Positions 49,071-57,595 of a stretch of 64,000 nucleotides of DNA are shown here, in pieces. Under the pieces are notes generated by a model. That model had not been told where the DNA came from. It was given only the letters and a program-made list of their open reading frames with translations, and searched no databases. Source of the DNA: Aurantimicrobium sp. (GTDB lineage Bacteria; Actinomycetota; Actinomycetes; Actinomycetales; Microbacteriaceae); the NCBI GenBank assembly GCA_024644865.1, contig JAHEGZ010000004.1, positions 41,741 to 105,740 of the forward strand. The letters are read 5' to 3'. The stretch's first letter is position 1. The number at the start of each line of letters is the position of its first letter. The position numbers and the translations under genes were made by a program.

Positions 49071-51499
49071 GCGAGCTCTCGGCCGCGGAGCGTTACGCGG
49101 CCTCTCGCTCGAGCTCTAAACATCCGCAACTAACGACGTTTCGCAGTGACCGCACTTTTGACCTTGACCCTTTTCAGATAGCCTCCTGCGAGTCACTCGA
49201 ACAGGGTCGTAGCGTGCTCGTCGCCGCCCCCACTGGCGCAGGAAAGACTGTCGTAGCCGAATTCGCGGTCTATCTGACCATGCAGTCTGCGCTCGGCAAG
49301 ATCTTCTACACGACCCCCATCAAGGCGCTCAGCAATCAGAAATTCAACGAGCTCTGCGAAGAGTGGGGCGAGTCGAACGTCGGCCTGCTCACCGGAGACA
49401 CCAACATCAACTCGGGCGCTCGCATAGTGGTGATGACAACCGAGGTTCTGCGAAACATGCTCTACGCCGAGTCAGACCTCATCGACTCGCTCGAGTTCGT
49501 CGTCATGGACGAGGTGCACTACCTTGCCGACCGGTTCCGCGGTGCCGTCTGGGAAGAAGTCATCATCCACCTTCCGCGTCGAGTACGCATGGTCTCACTC
49601 TCTGCCACCGTTTCAAACGCCGAAGAGTTCGGGGACTGGCTGCAGGCCGTTCGTGGCGACACGGATGTCATCGTTTCCGAGGACCGCCCGGTGCCCCTTG
49701 ACCAGCATGTGCTCGTGGGTCACAAAATGATTGACCTCTTCGATGGCAGCGGGAAGGCCTCGACCGGACGAGTCAACCCTGAGCTTGTTCAGCTAGCCAA
49801 TGCTGCATCTCGTGCGCCTCACGTACGCAACCGTGGACGCGGTGGGCGCTCATTTGACAACCGAGGGCCACGCACGCACGAGGCACGCATGGACCGGCCA
49901 GATGTCATCGACATGCTTGGACAGAAGAATCTACTGCCGGCCATCTTTTTCATATTTAGCCGCGCAGGATGCGACCAGGCCGTTTCGCAGGTTGTTCGTT
50001 CCGGCCTGCGCCTGACAACCACAGAGGAACGCGAAGAAATTCGCGAAATCGTTGATGAGCGGTGTCGCACTCTCCTTGATGAGGACTTGGGCGTGCTCGG
50101 ATACTGGGAGTGGGTCGACGGACTCGAGCGGGGAATCGCGGCCCACCACGCGGGGTTGCTGCCCGCGTTCAAGGAGGTCGTCGAAGAACTCTTCCAGCGC
50201 CGTCTGCTTCGGGCCGTTTTCGCAACCGAGACTCTCGCCCTGGGCGTCAACATGCCCGCCCGAACCGTGGTTCTCGAAAAACTCGATAAGTACAACGGCG
50301 AAGGCCGAGTGCCGCTGAGTCCGGGGGAGTACACCCAGCTCACCGGGCGTGCCGGGCGCCGTGGCATCGACGTCGAGGGGCACTCACTCATCCAGTGGTC
50401 TAATAATCTCGACCCGCAGACCGTCAGCAATCTGGCGAGCCGGCGCACGTATCCACTCAATTCGAGCTTCAAGCCGACATACAACATGGCAATCAACCTG
50501 GTCACGCGATTCGGTCGAGAGCGAACTCGTGAAATCTTGGAGTCATCTTTCGCGCAGTTCCAAGCCGACCGTGCGGTTGTCGACCTGGCACGCAAGGTCA
50601 AGCAGCAAGAAGAAAGCCTTTCTGGATTCGTCGAGCCGATGTCGTGCCACTTGGGCGATTTCGAGGAGTACTCGACCATTCGGCGCAAGCTGACTGACCT
50701 AGAACGCGACAGCAAGAATCTCAACGCCCTCCCGAGAGCTCAGCGTGACAAGCGCTCTGCCGAACTCGCTCGACTGCGCAAGAACCTCAAGGCTCATGCC
50801 TGCCACAGCTGCCCTGAGCGTGAAGACCACGCCAGGTGGGCTGAGCGCTGGTGGCGACTCAAGCGTGAAACCGACAAACTCGTTCAGCAGATCAACGCCC
50901 GCACGGGCGCGGTCGCTCGCGTCTTTGATCGCGTATGCGATGTGCTCACGGAACTCGGCTACCTGACCAAGAGCAGCGGGGGAGCCCTCGCGCCAACAAC
51001 ATCGGGTGCGACTCTCAGCCGTATCTACGGCGAGCGCGATCTGCTGGTTTCCGAGGCGCTACGCAAGGGTCTGTGGATTGGTCTGGATGCCCCTTCTTTG
51101 GCCGCGATGGCCTGTGCCATCGTCTTCGAACCCCGACGCGAAGAGGGCACCGTCAGTGAGCGCATGCTTCCCCGCGGCAGGTTCCGCGACGCATTCGCCG
51201 CAACGAACGAACTCTGGGCCAAGCTCGACGACCTCGAGCACGACAACAAGCTTTCAGGCACGTCTCAGCTCGCTGCGGGACTATCTCTAGCGATGTATAA
51301 GTGGGCCCAGGGAACGCGTCTGGATGACGTCTTGTTTGACGCGGACATGCCCGCCGGCGACTTCGTTCGCTGGACAAAGCAAACAATTGACCTTCTTGAT
51401 CAGCTCTCGGCTGTGGCAGAGCCAGAGATTGCCGACAACGCGCGCAAGGCTCTCGACGGAATCCGTCGGGGCGTCGTGGCGTACTCCGGAGTTCTGTAA
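49067..51499 (+). CDS. helY: Ski2/Mtr4-like DEAD/DEAH-box RNA helicase (HelY)
   Basis: 810-residue superfamily 2 helicase. Walker A is APTGAGKT at residues 54-61, the DEVH box (MDEVHYL) is near 148, and motif VI (TGRAGRRGID) is near 425. A Ski2-like beta/arch and C-terminal DSHCT-type domain follow (~630-800). Mycobacterial HelY sits in the same spot after tatC. It probably unwinds structured RNA. GTG 49067 overlaps the tatC stop. Confidence 0.94.
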   Translation: MSELSAAERYAASRSSSKHPQLTTFRSDRTFDLDPFQIASCESLEQGRSVLVAAPTGAGKTVVAEFAVYLTMQSALGKIFYTTPIKALSNQKFNELCEEWGESNVGLLTGDTNINSGARIVVMTTEVLRNMLYAESDLIDSLEFVVMDEVHYLADRFRGAVWEEVIIHLPRRVRMVSLSATVSNAEEFGDWLQAVRGDTDVIVSEDRPVPLDQHVLVGHKMIDLFDGSGKASTGRVNPELVQLANAASRAPHVRNRGRGGRSFDNRGPRTHEARMDRPDVIDMLGQKNLLPAIFFIFSRAGCDQAVSQVVRSGLRLTTTEEREEIREIVDERCRTLLDEDLGVLGYWEWVDGLERGIAAHHAGLLPAFKEVVEELFQRRLLRAVFATETLALGVNMPARTVVLEKLDKYNGEGRVPLSPGEYTQLTGRAGRRGIDVEGHSLIQWSNNLDPQTVSNLASRRTYPLNSSFKPTYNMAINLVTRFGRERTREILESSFAQFQADRAVVDLARKVKQQEESLSGFVEPMSCHLGDFEEYSTIRRKLTDLERDSKNLNALPRAQRDKRSAELARLRKNLKAHACHSCPEREDHARWAERWWRLKRETDKLVQQINARTGAVARVFDRVCDVLTELGYLTKSSGGALAPTTSGATLSRIYGERDLLVSEALRKGLWIGLDAPSLAAMACAIVFEPRREEGTVSERMLPRGRFRDAFAATNELWAKLDDLEHDNKLSGTSQLAAGLSLAMYKWAQGTRLDDVLFDADMPAGDFVRWTKQTIDLLDQLSAVAEPEIADNARKALDGIRRGVVAYSGVL

Positions 51500-53047
51500 G
51501 TGAGAGCGTTACCGCTGCGTCTGATTGAGCTCCCGCTCTGGGCCGCGCTTATCTCCGCGGCCGCCGGTGGAGTCGTGCTCGGCGCAGCATTCCCGACCTT
51601 CGGTCTGTGGCCCCTAGCATTTGTCGGAGTATTCATCATTTTGTGGGCCCTCAACGGGCGGACATGGGTTTCGGGCCTGCTCATCGGACTCGTTTCGGGT
51701 GCCATGTTCTGGGGTCCGCTGATTCACTGGCTCACGCTATACCTCGGCCCAGTGCCCTGGCTCGGACTGGCCGGCGTACAAACCCTCTATTTCGTCATCT
51801 TTGGAGCGTTGGCCTCGGTCGTGTTACGCCACGGACCGACCGTGTGGAAATCAGCCACCCGGCGGCTGATATTCATCCCGCTCGTCATCGCCGGCCTATG
51901 GGTCGCTCGCGAAGGAATCGCCGCTGTCTGGCCTTATGGCGGGTTCGCGTGGGGCAGGCTCGCTCAATCCCAAGCTGAGAGTGCTTTCGGCCCTCTCGTG
52001 GCGTGGTTGGGTACCGCAGGTCTTGGTTTTCTCATTGCCTGGAGCGCCGCGTTCGTTTTCGAGGCCATTCGCCTGCAACGGTTTGTTCGCATCGGAGCGA
52101 TCACCCTCATCGTGTTGATCTGCGCAGCAGCGTTTCCACGCTTTCAGGTCTCACCCAACGGCACGCTGCGGGTGGCCGCCGTTCAAGGCAACACTAAATC
52201 GGCGCTGTTCGATGTCGTTGAACCAGGTCAAAATGTCATCGATCACGCCGAAACAACGCTCACCTTCGTGAAGTCACCGGTGGATGTGGTCGTCTGGCCG
52301 GAAAACGCATCGGATGTCGACCCCACGCGATTCAAGGAATCAGCCCAGGTCCTCGACTTTCTGTCAGCCAAGTATGAAGCGCCCTTCATCGTGGGCACCA
52401 TCACCGAGCCACGCGATGGCACCTACTTCAACTCCTCGCTGGTTTGGCAAGCCGGTCAGGGCGTCGTTGCTCAGTACGACAAAATTCATCCGGTTCCCTT
52501 TGCCGAATACATGCCGAATCGCGACTTCTTTCATTCCCTGGCTCCTGATCTGGTCGACATGGTCACACACGACTACAGTTTCGGAACGCGTTCCAACGTC
52601 GTGAGCGTTGCCGGAACACACATCGGATTGTCGATTTGTTTTGACATCGTCGACGACCAGCAAATCTTCGACATGATTCGAGACGGCGCAAACATCATTG
52701 TTGCGCAGACGAATAATGCCGACTTTGGGCACTCGGAAGAGAGCGCACAGCAACTGGCCATCGCTCGCCTTCGCGCCATCGAAACCGGGCGAACGCTGGT
52801 TAACATCTCAACGGTGGGCATCTCGTCGATGATTGGGTCCGACGGTCAAACCATCGACTCCTTGCCCGATCATGTTCGCGGCGCTATGACTCAAACCCTG
52901 CCCCTGAGTTCGACTGTCACGCCCGCAATGGTCATTGGCCGTCCACTTGAGTGGCTGGCGGGAGCTATCGGACTAGTCGGCTTTGGGCTGTGTTCCTGGT
53001 CTTCCCGGCGTCGGAATCGAGCCCGCGGCGAGCGCGCAGGTAGCTGA
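51500..53047 (+). CDS. lnt: Apolipoprotein N-acyltransferase
   Basis: Adds the third acyl chain to bacterial lipoproteins. The 515-residue protein has N-terminal membrane helices (~1-215) and a carbon-nitrogen hydrolase domain with an intact Glu-Lys-Cys triad: Glu268 in WPEN, Lys328 in DKIHP, and Cys380 in SICFD. A final helix (~490-505) anchors it. GTG 51500 follows helY directly. Its 3' end overlaps rbpA on the opposite strand by 83 bases. Confidence 0.95.
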   Translation: MRALPLRLIELPLWAALISAAAGGVVLGAAFPTFGLWPLAFVGVFIILWALNGRTWVSGLLIGLVSGAMFWGPLIHWLTLYLGPVPWLGLAGVQTLYFVIFGALASVVLRHGPTVWKSATRRLIFIPLVIAGLWVAREGIAAVWPYGGFAWGRLAQSQAESAFGPLVAWLGTAGLGFLIAWSAAFVFEAIRLQRFVRIGAITLIVLICAAAFPRFQVSPNGTLRVAAVQGNTKSALFDVVEPGQNVIDHAETTLTFVKSPVDVVVWPENASDVDPTRFKESAQVLDFLSAKYEAPFIVGTITEPRDGTYFNSSLVWQAGQGVVAQYDKIHPVPFAEYMPNRDFFHSLAPDLVDMVTHDYSFGTRSNVVSVAGTHIGLSICFDIVDDQQIFDMIRDGANIIVAQTNNADFGHSEESAQQLAIARLRAIETGRTLVNISTVGISSMIGSDGQTIDSLPDHVRGAMTQTLPLSSTVTPAMVIGRPLEWLAGAIGLVGFGLCSWSSRRRNRARGERAGS

Positions 53048-53363
53048 GGCGTTCTTCAAGGATGACCTCGAGTTCGGCGACGGTTCGACGCTCGAGGAGC
53101 ATCTCAAACGGGGTCTTGCCTACCTTTTCGTTCTCGTCGACGGATGATTTCGCCTGAGCACCCCTGCGGGTTGCTTCCGCACCGCAACTCGAGCAAATCC
53201 AGGCGTCGGGGATTTCTGCTTCAGCCGCAAAGGGAACGGTGAACGAACTCGAACAGTGCGAACAGTCGAAGACAGTAACGACGCGGGCTTCGAGATCGAT
53301 GCCCACATCAGAGCTGAGGCTTCGCGCACCCAGACTGCTTCCGCGAATTGGTTCTCGTGACAC
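52965..53363 (-). CDS. rbpA: RNA polymerase-binding protein RbpA (zinc-binding copy)
   Basis: 132-residue RbpA with N-terminal IRGSSLGARS, a zinc ribbon (CSHC at 34-37 and CSSC at 57-60), and the sigma-interaction motif TPFEMLLERRTVAELE near 85-100. It stabilises the polymerase-sigma A open complex and is essential in mycobacteria. GTG 53363 is preceded by a perfect AGGAGGT site, suggesting strong translation. The C-terminal 27 codons overlap lnt in antisense. A second, zinc-poor family member is at 10377-10742. Confidence 0.94.
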   Translation of the reverse strand: MSREPIRGSSLGARSLSSDVGIDLEARVVTVFDCSHCSSSFTVPFAAEAEIPDAWICSSCGAEATRRGAQAKSSVDENEKVGKTPFEMLLERRTVAELEVILEERLSYLRARRGLDSDAGKTRNTAQSRLVR

Positions 53364-53437
53364 GTTGACCTCCTGTGCTGATGATTACAGACCTGAACAG
53401 TCGCATCCAGCTCTGGCTTCCCGCCAGGAGGGTTTTC

Positions 53438-54214
53438 TCAGCGAACCTTCAGCTGGCTGATGACGCCCGCGGCAACATCGGCACGATCGGTCACCAGACC
53501 GTCAACTCCACGCCCAAGCAAGGTACGCATCTCATTCGGGTCATTGATGGTCCAGGCGTGAACGGCGACATCCATGCCATGACACATGCGAATAAAACGG
53601 GGAGTAAAGACGGGGATCTTGAGCATCGTGGTCGGTAACTGCACTGCATCAACCTGGCTCAAAGCGCGCGCACCGAGTCGAGTCAAGCCAACTGATGCCA
53701 GAAGAACCGCCGCCAGCGAGACGGTTGCCGATGCACTCGTGGCAACGCCCGAGAGCCGACGAAGCGTGCGCGTGCGTCGGGCTGCTTTGAACGACGCAAT
53801 GAGTACCCGCGCGCCCGAATCGGTGGTGGCGACTGCCTCGGCCACCGGGTCGACTGCCTCGGTCACCTTTACATCGATGTTAAATCTCGCCTGAGGAAAT
53901 GTCTCGAGCGTTAGCGCGAGAGACGGGATGCCCTCACCCGAGCCCAAATCGAGCGCAGCCAGCTCGGCCGCCGTGTGATGCGCAACGGTCACCATCGTGT
54001 TGCCGACCGGGATCACGTGGTCATGCACGAGCACGGCCACCCCATCGGAGGAAGCGTGCGCATCCGTTTCGAGGTGTGTCGCACCGGCTGCGAGCGCTCG
54101 ACGAAATGCCTCAAGTGTGTTTTCCGGTACATCGGTGTGTAGCCCGCGATGAGCCAGGATGTGGGGGAGAGGGGCGTCAAAATACGCCTTTGCTGGCTTC
54201 ACAAAACTGACCAT
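53438..54214 (-). CDS. Glycerophosphodiester phosphodiesterase
   Basis: 258-residue GDPD-family enzyme that hydrolyses glycerophosphodiesters to glycerol-3-phosphate and an alcohol. Motif HRGLHTDVPENTLEAF near residue 21 and the metal/catalytic ETDAHASSDGVAVLVHDH near 52 are intact. It lacks a signal peptide, so it is probably cytoplasmic. ATG 54214 gives the usual N-terminus; the reading extends upstream without support. Glycerol-3-phosphate from it could join the pathway of glpK. Confidence 0.9.
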   Translation of the reverse strand: MVSFVKPAKAYFDAPLPHILAHRGLHTDVPENTLEAFRRALAAGATHLETDAHASSDGVAVLVHDHVIPVGNTMVTVAHHTAAELAALDLGSGEGIPSLALTLETFPQARFNIDVKVTEAVDPVAEAVATTDSGARVLIASFKAARRTRTLRRLSGVATSASATVSLAAVLLASVGLTRLGARALSQVDAVQLPTTMLKIPVFTPRFIRMCHGMDVAVHAWTINDPNEMRTLLGRGVDGLVTDRADVAAGVISQLKVR

Positions 54215-54298
54215 AACACTGAAGCAAGACCACTCGGGGTTGGTAGTCTGAACCGTACTTAATCGTCGGGCTCCTGCCCTCGACACCGCGGAGAATTA

Positions 54299-55063
54299 GT
54301 GACCAACCCACTCGCACCAGCAAGCCTCATGGGCAAGGCAGCTCTTGTCACAGGATCGTCTCGCGGAATCGGTGCTGACACCCTCAACTACTTCGCCGAA
54401 GCCGGCGCCAAGGTGGTCGTGAACTTCCGCAATAAAGAGGCTCGGGCGCTCAAGATTGTCGACAACATCGTTGCCAACGGGGGAGAGGCCATCGCTGTCG
54501 GCGCCGACCTCACCGACCTCGCCTCGGTCAAGGCCATGTTTGAGGCTGCACAAGCAGCCTTTGGCAAACTCGACATCTTGGTCATGAACGCTTCGGGGGG
54601 CATGGAAGCAGGCATGGGCGAGGACTACGCCATGCGTCTCAACCGCGACTCGCAGGTCAACCTGCTGACCACCGCCTTGCCGTTCCTGAACGATGGCGCA
54701 CGCGTCGTCTTTGTCACCAGCCACCAGGCACACTTCATTCGCACTACGCCGACAATGCCTGAGTATGTTCCGGTCGCCCTGTCCAAGCGCGCTGGTGAAG
54801 ATGCACTGCGCGAGATGATTCCCGCGCTGGCGCAGCGCAACATTGGGTTCACCGTGGTCTCGGGCGACATGATCGAGGGAACCATCACGGCAACACTTCT
54901 CGAGCGCGCCAACCCGGGTGCGATTGAGTCGCGCCGCGAGGGTGCAGGCAAGCTCTATAACGTGGCCGAGTTCGCCGCTGAGGTCGCTTCGGCAGCCGTC
55001 GACCCTGTTCCCGCTGACAACACGCGTTTGGTCGGCGACACCAGCGACTTCATCGCCGAGTAA
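54299..55063 (+). CDS. SDR-family oxidoreductase with shifted or missing catalytic Tyr
   Basis: 254-residue short-chain dehydrogenase. The cofactor motif TGSSRGIG is at residues 18-25, NAS at 97-99, and the active-site Ser is near 141. The Lys is at 163, but the residue four before it is Val159 rather than the Tyr of the YxxxK motif. A Tyr156 lies seven before the Lys. It may have altered or no dehydrogenase activity. GTG 54299 has GGAG 5-6 bases upstream. It precedes the NUDIX gene by 2 bases. Confidence 0.88.
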   Translation: MTNPLAPASLMGKAALVTGSSRGIGADTLNYFAEAGAKVVVNFRNKEARALKIVDNIVANGGEAIAVGADLTDLASVKAMFEAAQAAFGKLDILVMNASGGMEAGMGEDYAMRLNRDSQVNLLTTALPFLNDGARVVFVTSHQAHFIRTTPTMPEYVPVALSKRAGEDALREMIPALAQRNIGFTVVSGDMIEGTITATLLERANPGAIESRREGAGKLYNVAEFAAEVASAAVDPVPADNTRLVGDTSDFIAE

Positions 55064-55065
55064 TC

Positions 55066-55524
55066 GTGGCCAGACCGGCACATCGCCGCGTCTCGCGCAT
55101 CATCCTGCTCGATGAGCGCGATCGCATCCTGTTGATGCTCACCGAATCACCGAACTTGGCGACTCCAGTCACTCGCTGGATTACCCCGGGAGGGGGAGTC
55201 GACGAGGGGGAGAGCCACCACGAGGGCGCCCTGCGTGAGCTCTTTGAGGAGACCGGACTGGTCGTCGAATCACTGGGCGATCCGGTTCATACCATCAGTG
55301 GTCAGGCGACGTTCGCAGACGGACATGTACAGACCACCTACGCGGAGTTTTTCGCGCATCGCACACAATCCTTCGAGATTGTGCGAGACAACTGGCTTGA
55401 CTATGAGCACCGCGAGATACACGACGTTCGTTGGTGGACGATCGACGATCTGCGCGGCACCGACGAGCCGGTTGGCCCGCTCAATCTCGTTGACATCGTC
55501 GAAAAAGTCATCTCAGCGACTTAA
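55066..55524 (+). CDS. NUDIX hydrolase
   Basis: 152-residue NUDIX protein. The Nudix box GGVDEGESHHEGALRELFEETG near residue 43 matches Gx5Ex7REUxEExGU. It cleaves a nucleoside diphosphate linked to another group; the substrate is unknown. GTG 55066 follows the SDR stop by two bases, so the pair is likely co-expressed. A hairpin terminator follows. Confidence 0.9.
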   Translation: MARPAHRRVSRIILLDERDRILLMLTESPNLATPVTRWITPGGGVDEGESHHEGALRELFEETGLVVESLGDPVHTISGQATFADGHVQTTYAEFFAHRTQSFEIVRDNWLDYEHREIHDVRWWTIDDLRGTDEPVGPLNLVDIVEKVISAT

Positions 55525-55525
55525 A

Positions 55526-55561
55526 CAGCAAAAACCCGACCTCACGGCCGGGTTCTTGCTG
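55526..55561. terminator. Hairpin between NUDIX and DUF308 genes
   Basis: CAGCAA pairs with TTGCTG and, inside, AACCCG pairs with CGGGTT, with small mismatches and a TCAC loop. It sits between convergent genes. The T-run is weak, so it may act with other factors. Confidence 0.6.
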
Positions 55562-55569
55562 AATTGCGA

Positions 55570-56151
55570 CTAGGCCCGGTTTCGGCCAACCATAATGGCC
55601 CCAATAATCTGCAGCACTGCCAGAACGAGGAAGACGACTCCAGCCAGTACCGTCAGAACGGCGACGCCGCTCACGGGAATGAAGAGCACGACGACACCGG
55701 CTATAACGCTGATCACACCAGCAACAGTGCTAAAACCACGCGCCGGACCCTTGGCGGACTCGACGAGCATGGCAATGCCGTCAATGATCCAGGAGAGTCC
55801 GATGAGGAGTCCCAGGACAGCCAAACCAGCTTCGAGGTTGCGCAACACGAAAATCGCGGCAGCAATGAGCAAGATGCCCAGAATAATGCTCAGCGTGCGA
55901 CCTCCGGCACTGAGTCCAGGGCCAAAGATTCCGGCCGCAAGTCGCACGATGCCTCGAACAAGAATGAAGATTCCGAAGACAACCGCAACGACAGCAAGCG
56001 TGATTCCTGGCCACGCCAGAATGAGGCCGCCCACGATGGCGGTCAAGACGGCGCCGACAATCAATCCAGTGCGGATGGCCTTAACCACAGAGTTGGTCTG
56101 ATCGGCAGAATCGCCGTAAAAGACAAATCCCTGAACATTTTGTTGACTCAT
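55570..56151 (-). CDS. HdeD-family (DUF308) membrane protein
   Basis: 193-residue membrane protein with about six closely spaced helices and GLIVGAVLTAIVGGLILAWP near residue 25, typical of DUF308/HdeD proteins. E. coli HdeD is linked to acid resistance; function in actinobacteria is unknown. ATG 56151 has AAGG 10 bases upstream; an in-frame start at 56295 lies in the intergenic region. It is divergent from the MFS gene. Confidence 0.85.
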   Translation of the reverse strand: MSQQNVQGFVFYGDSADQTNSVVKAIRTGLIVGAVLTAIVGGLILAWPGITLAVVAVVFGIFILVRGIVRLAAGIFGPGLSAGGRTLSIILGILLIAAAIFVLRNLEAGLAVLGLLIGLSWIIDGIAMLVESAKGPARGFSTVAGVISVIAGVVVLFIPVSGVAVLTVLAGVVFLVLAVLQIIGAIMVGRNRA

Positions 56152-56350
56152 GAAAACTAACCTTTCGTAGCGCCCGTAAGGACATGATGCCCTCAGGCTA
56201 GGACACGACCGGGGAAAATGCCGGACGAACACCTCGGTAATACAGAATCCGCGGGTTTCCGCGTTATTGTGAGGTATTTGTATCCGATAATGCACATTAT
56301 GTCAGGTACTTCATTTCAAGGCCTCCCCACTACGCTGGATGCGAGACGAA
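56152..56350. promoter_or_regulatory. Divergent region between DUF308 and MFS genes with a palindrome
   Basis: This ~200-base region is AT-richer than its surroundings. It holds ATAATG-CA-CATTAT at 56287-56300, a perfect 6+2+6 inverted repeat that could be an operator, and TACGCT at 56331-56336, a likely -10 for the MFS pair, 14 bases before the ATG at 56351. Confidence 0.45.
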
Positions 56351-57595
56351 ATGGCAAAGACTTCACCGCGCGCAATTCCCCATCGGCGCAGATACTGGGC
56401 GACTTTTGCCATCTTTGCCGGTCAAGGCATCATGGCAACGGCCTTTTGGACTCGATCGCCTGAAATCGAGAAACTCCTGGGCGTTGACGTCGCCACAATG
56501 GGCCTTCTGGGCTTTCTGAACAGCATTGGCGGATTTCTCGGGATTTTGCTGGGCGGCCGACTGGTTCCTCGTATCGGCAGTCGGTACGCCATGATCGGTG
56601 CGTATTCCGTCATTGTCACCAGCTTGACACTGATTGGCGTTGGGGCAACGGGGCACAACCTGCCTCTGGTCGCAGTCTGCCTCTTTACTTTGGGAGGCGC
56701 ATCCGGCCTTGGTGGCCTGTCAATCAACCTCGAGGGCGCCTCGGTCGATCGGGCTTCGACTCGAAGTCTCCTTCCCTCTCTGCACGGAGCTTTTTCTGCC
56801 GGAACGCTGATTGGTTCCGCTATGGGTGCGGGGCTGATTGCAGCGAACGTCAACCTCAATCTCTCGTTTGCCCTGATTTGCGTCGTTTACATTGCGGCGA
56901 TGGCAAGTGGACTCCCCTCGGTTCCGCGCCACTCTGGGCGCCACATCACCGCAGATATGGATACTCAGGCAATTGCTCTGGTTCCGAGCAAGGCAGAGCG
57001 CCGGGGCGTCCTGCGCGAGCGTCGAATGTGGGGCGTGCTCTTCATCGTTTTCGGGTTCACCCTGGCCGAAGCGGTTGCGGGAACCTGGATTCCGTTGGCT
57101 CTCGTCAATGGCAACAACATGTCAGCTGCAGATGCCGGGCTCGGTCTCTCGCTTTACTTTGCCGGTATGACTGTCGGACGCTTCACGGGCGGGTTGAGCG
57201 TCGATACCCTTGGGCGCGCGAGGGCACTTTTCATCTACGCAATTGTGGCAGTCATCGGAATTGCCATCGTGATCTCTTCCCCGTGGAGCCACATTCCCTA
57301 TGTGGGAACGTTCCTCTGGGGCGTCGGGCTTTCCATCGGTTTCCCGCTGTGCGTCTCGGCTATTAGTTTTGAACCTAGATTGGCCAGCACTCGCGTCAGT
57401 TACCTCGCAACTGCGGGCTCGATTTCGATGACCGCCGGCTCTCCCCTGATCGGTGTCTTGGCAAACTTCATCGGACTTCTCAGTGCGTTTTGGGTACCGA
57501 CGGCATTTTTGCTCGCCGGACTATTCGCAAATCGCTCAACCCGACTCGCCACTGAAGAACGCCCCCACCACGAATCAATATTGGACGAAGAGTGA
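56351..57595 (+). CDS. YbjJ-like MFS transporter, first of a tandem pair
   Basis: 414-residue major facilitator with about 12 helices. The signature INLEGASVDRAS...LLPSLHGAFSAGTLIG near residue 125-155 resembles the E. coli YbjJ-like MFS group. Substrate is unknown. I prefer ATG 56351 because the -10 candidate TACGCT ends only 2 bases before an in-frame ATG at 56339. Its TGA overlaps the start of the second transporter by 4 bases. Confidence 0.85.
   Translation: MAKTSPRAIPHRRRYWATFAIFAGQGIMATAFWTRSPEIEKLLGVDVATMGLLGFLNSIGGFLGILLGGRLVPRIGSRYAMIGAYSVIVTSLTLIGVGATGHNLPLVAVCLFTLGGASGLGGLSINLEGASVDRASTRSLLPSLHGAFSAGTLIGSAMGAGLIAANVNLNLSFALICVVYIAAMASGLPSVPRHSGRHITADMDTQAIALVPSKAERRGVLRERRMWGVLFIVFGFTLAEAVAGTWIPLALVNGNNMSAADAGLGLSLYFAGMTVGRFTGGLSVDTLGRARALFIYAIVAVIGIAIVISSPWSHIPYVGTFLWGVGLSIGFPLCVSAISFEPRLASTRVSYLATAGSISMTAGSPLIGVLANFIGLLSAFWVPTAFLLAGLFANRSTRLATEERPHHESILDEE

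Noticed and set aside
55564..56160. 198-codon plus-strand frame opposite the DUF308 gene
   Set aside because: Asn/Asp/Ser-rich translation is the antisense of hydrophobic membrane codons; no start signal.
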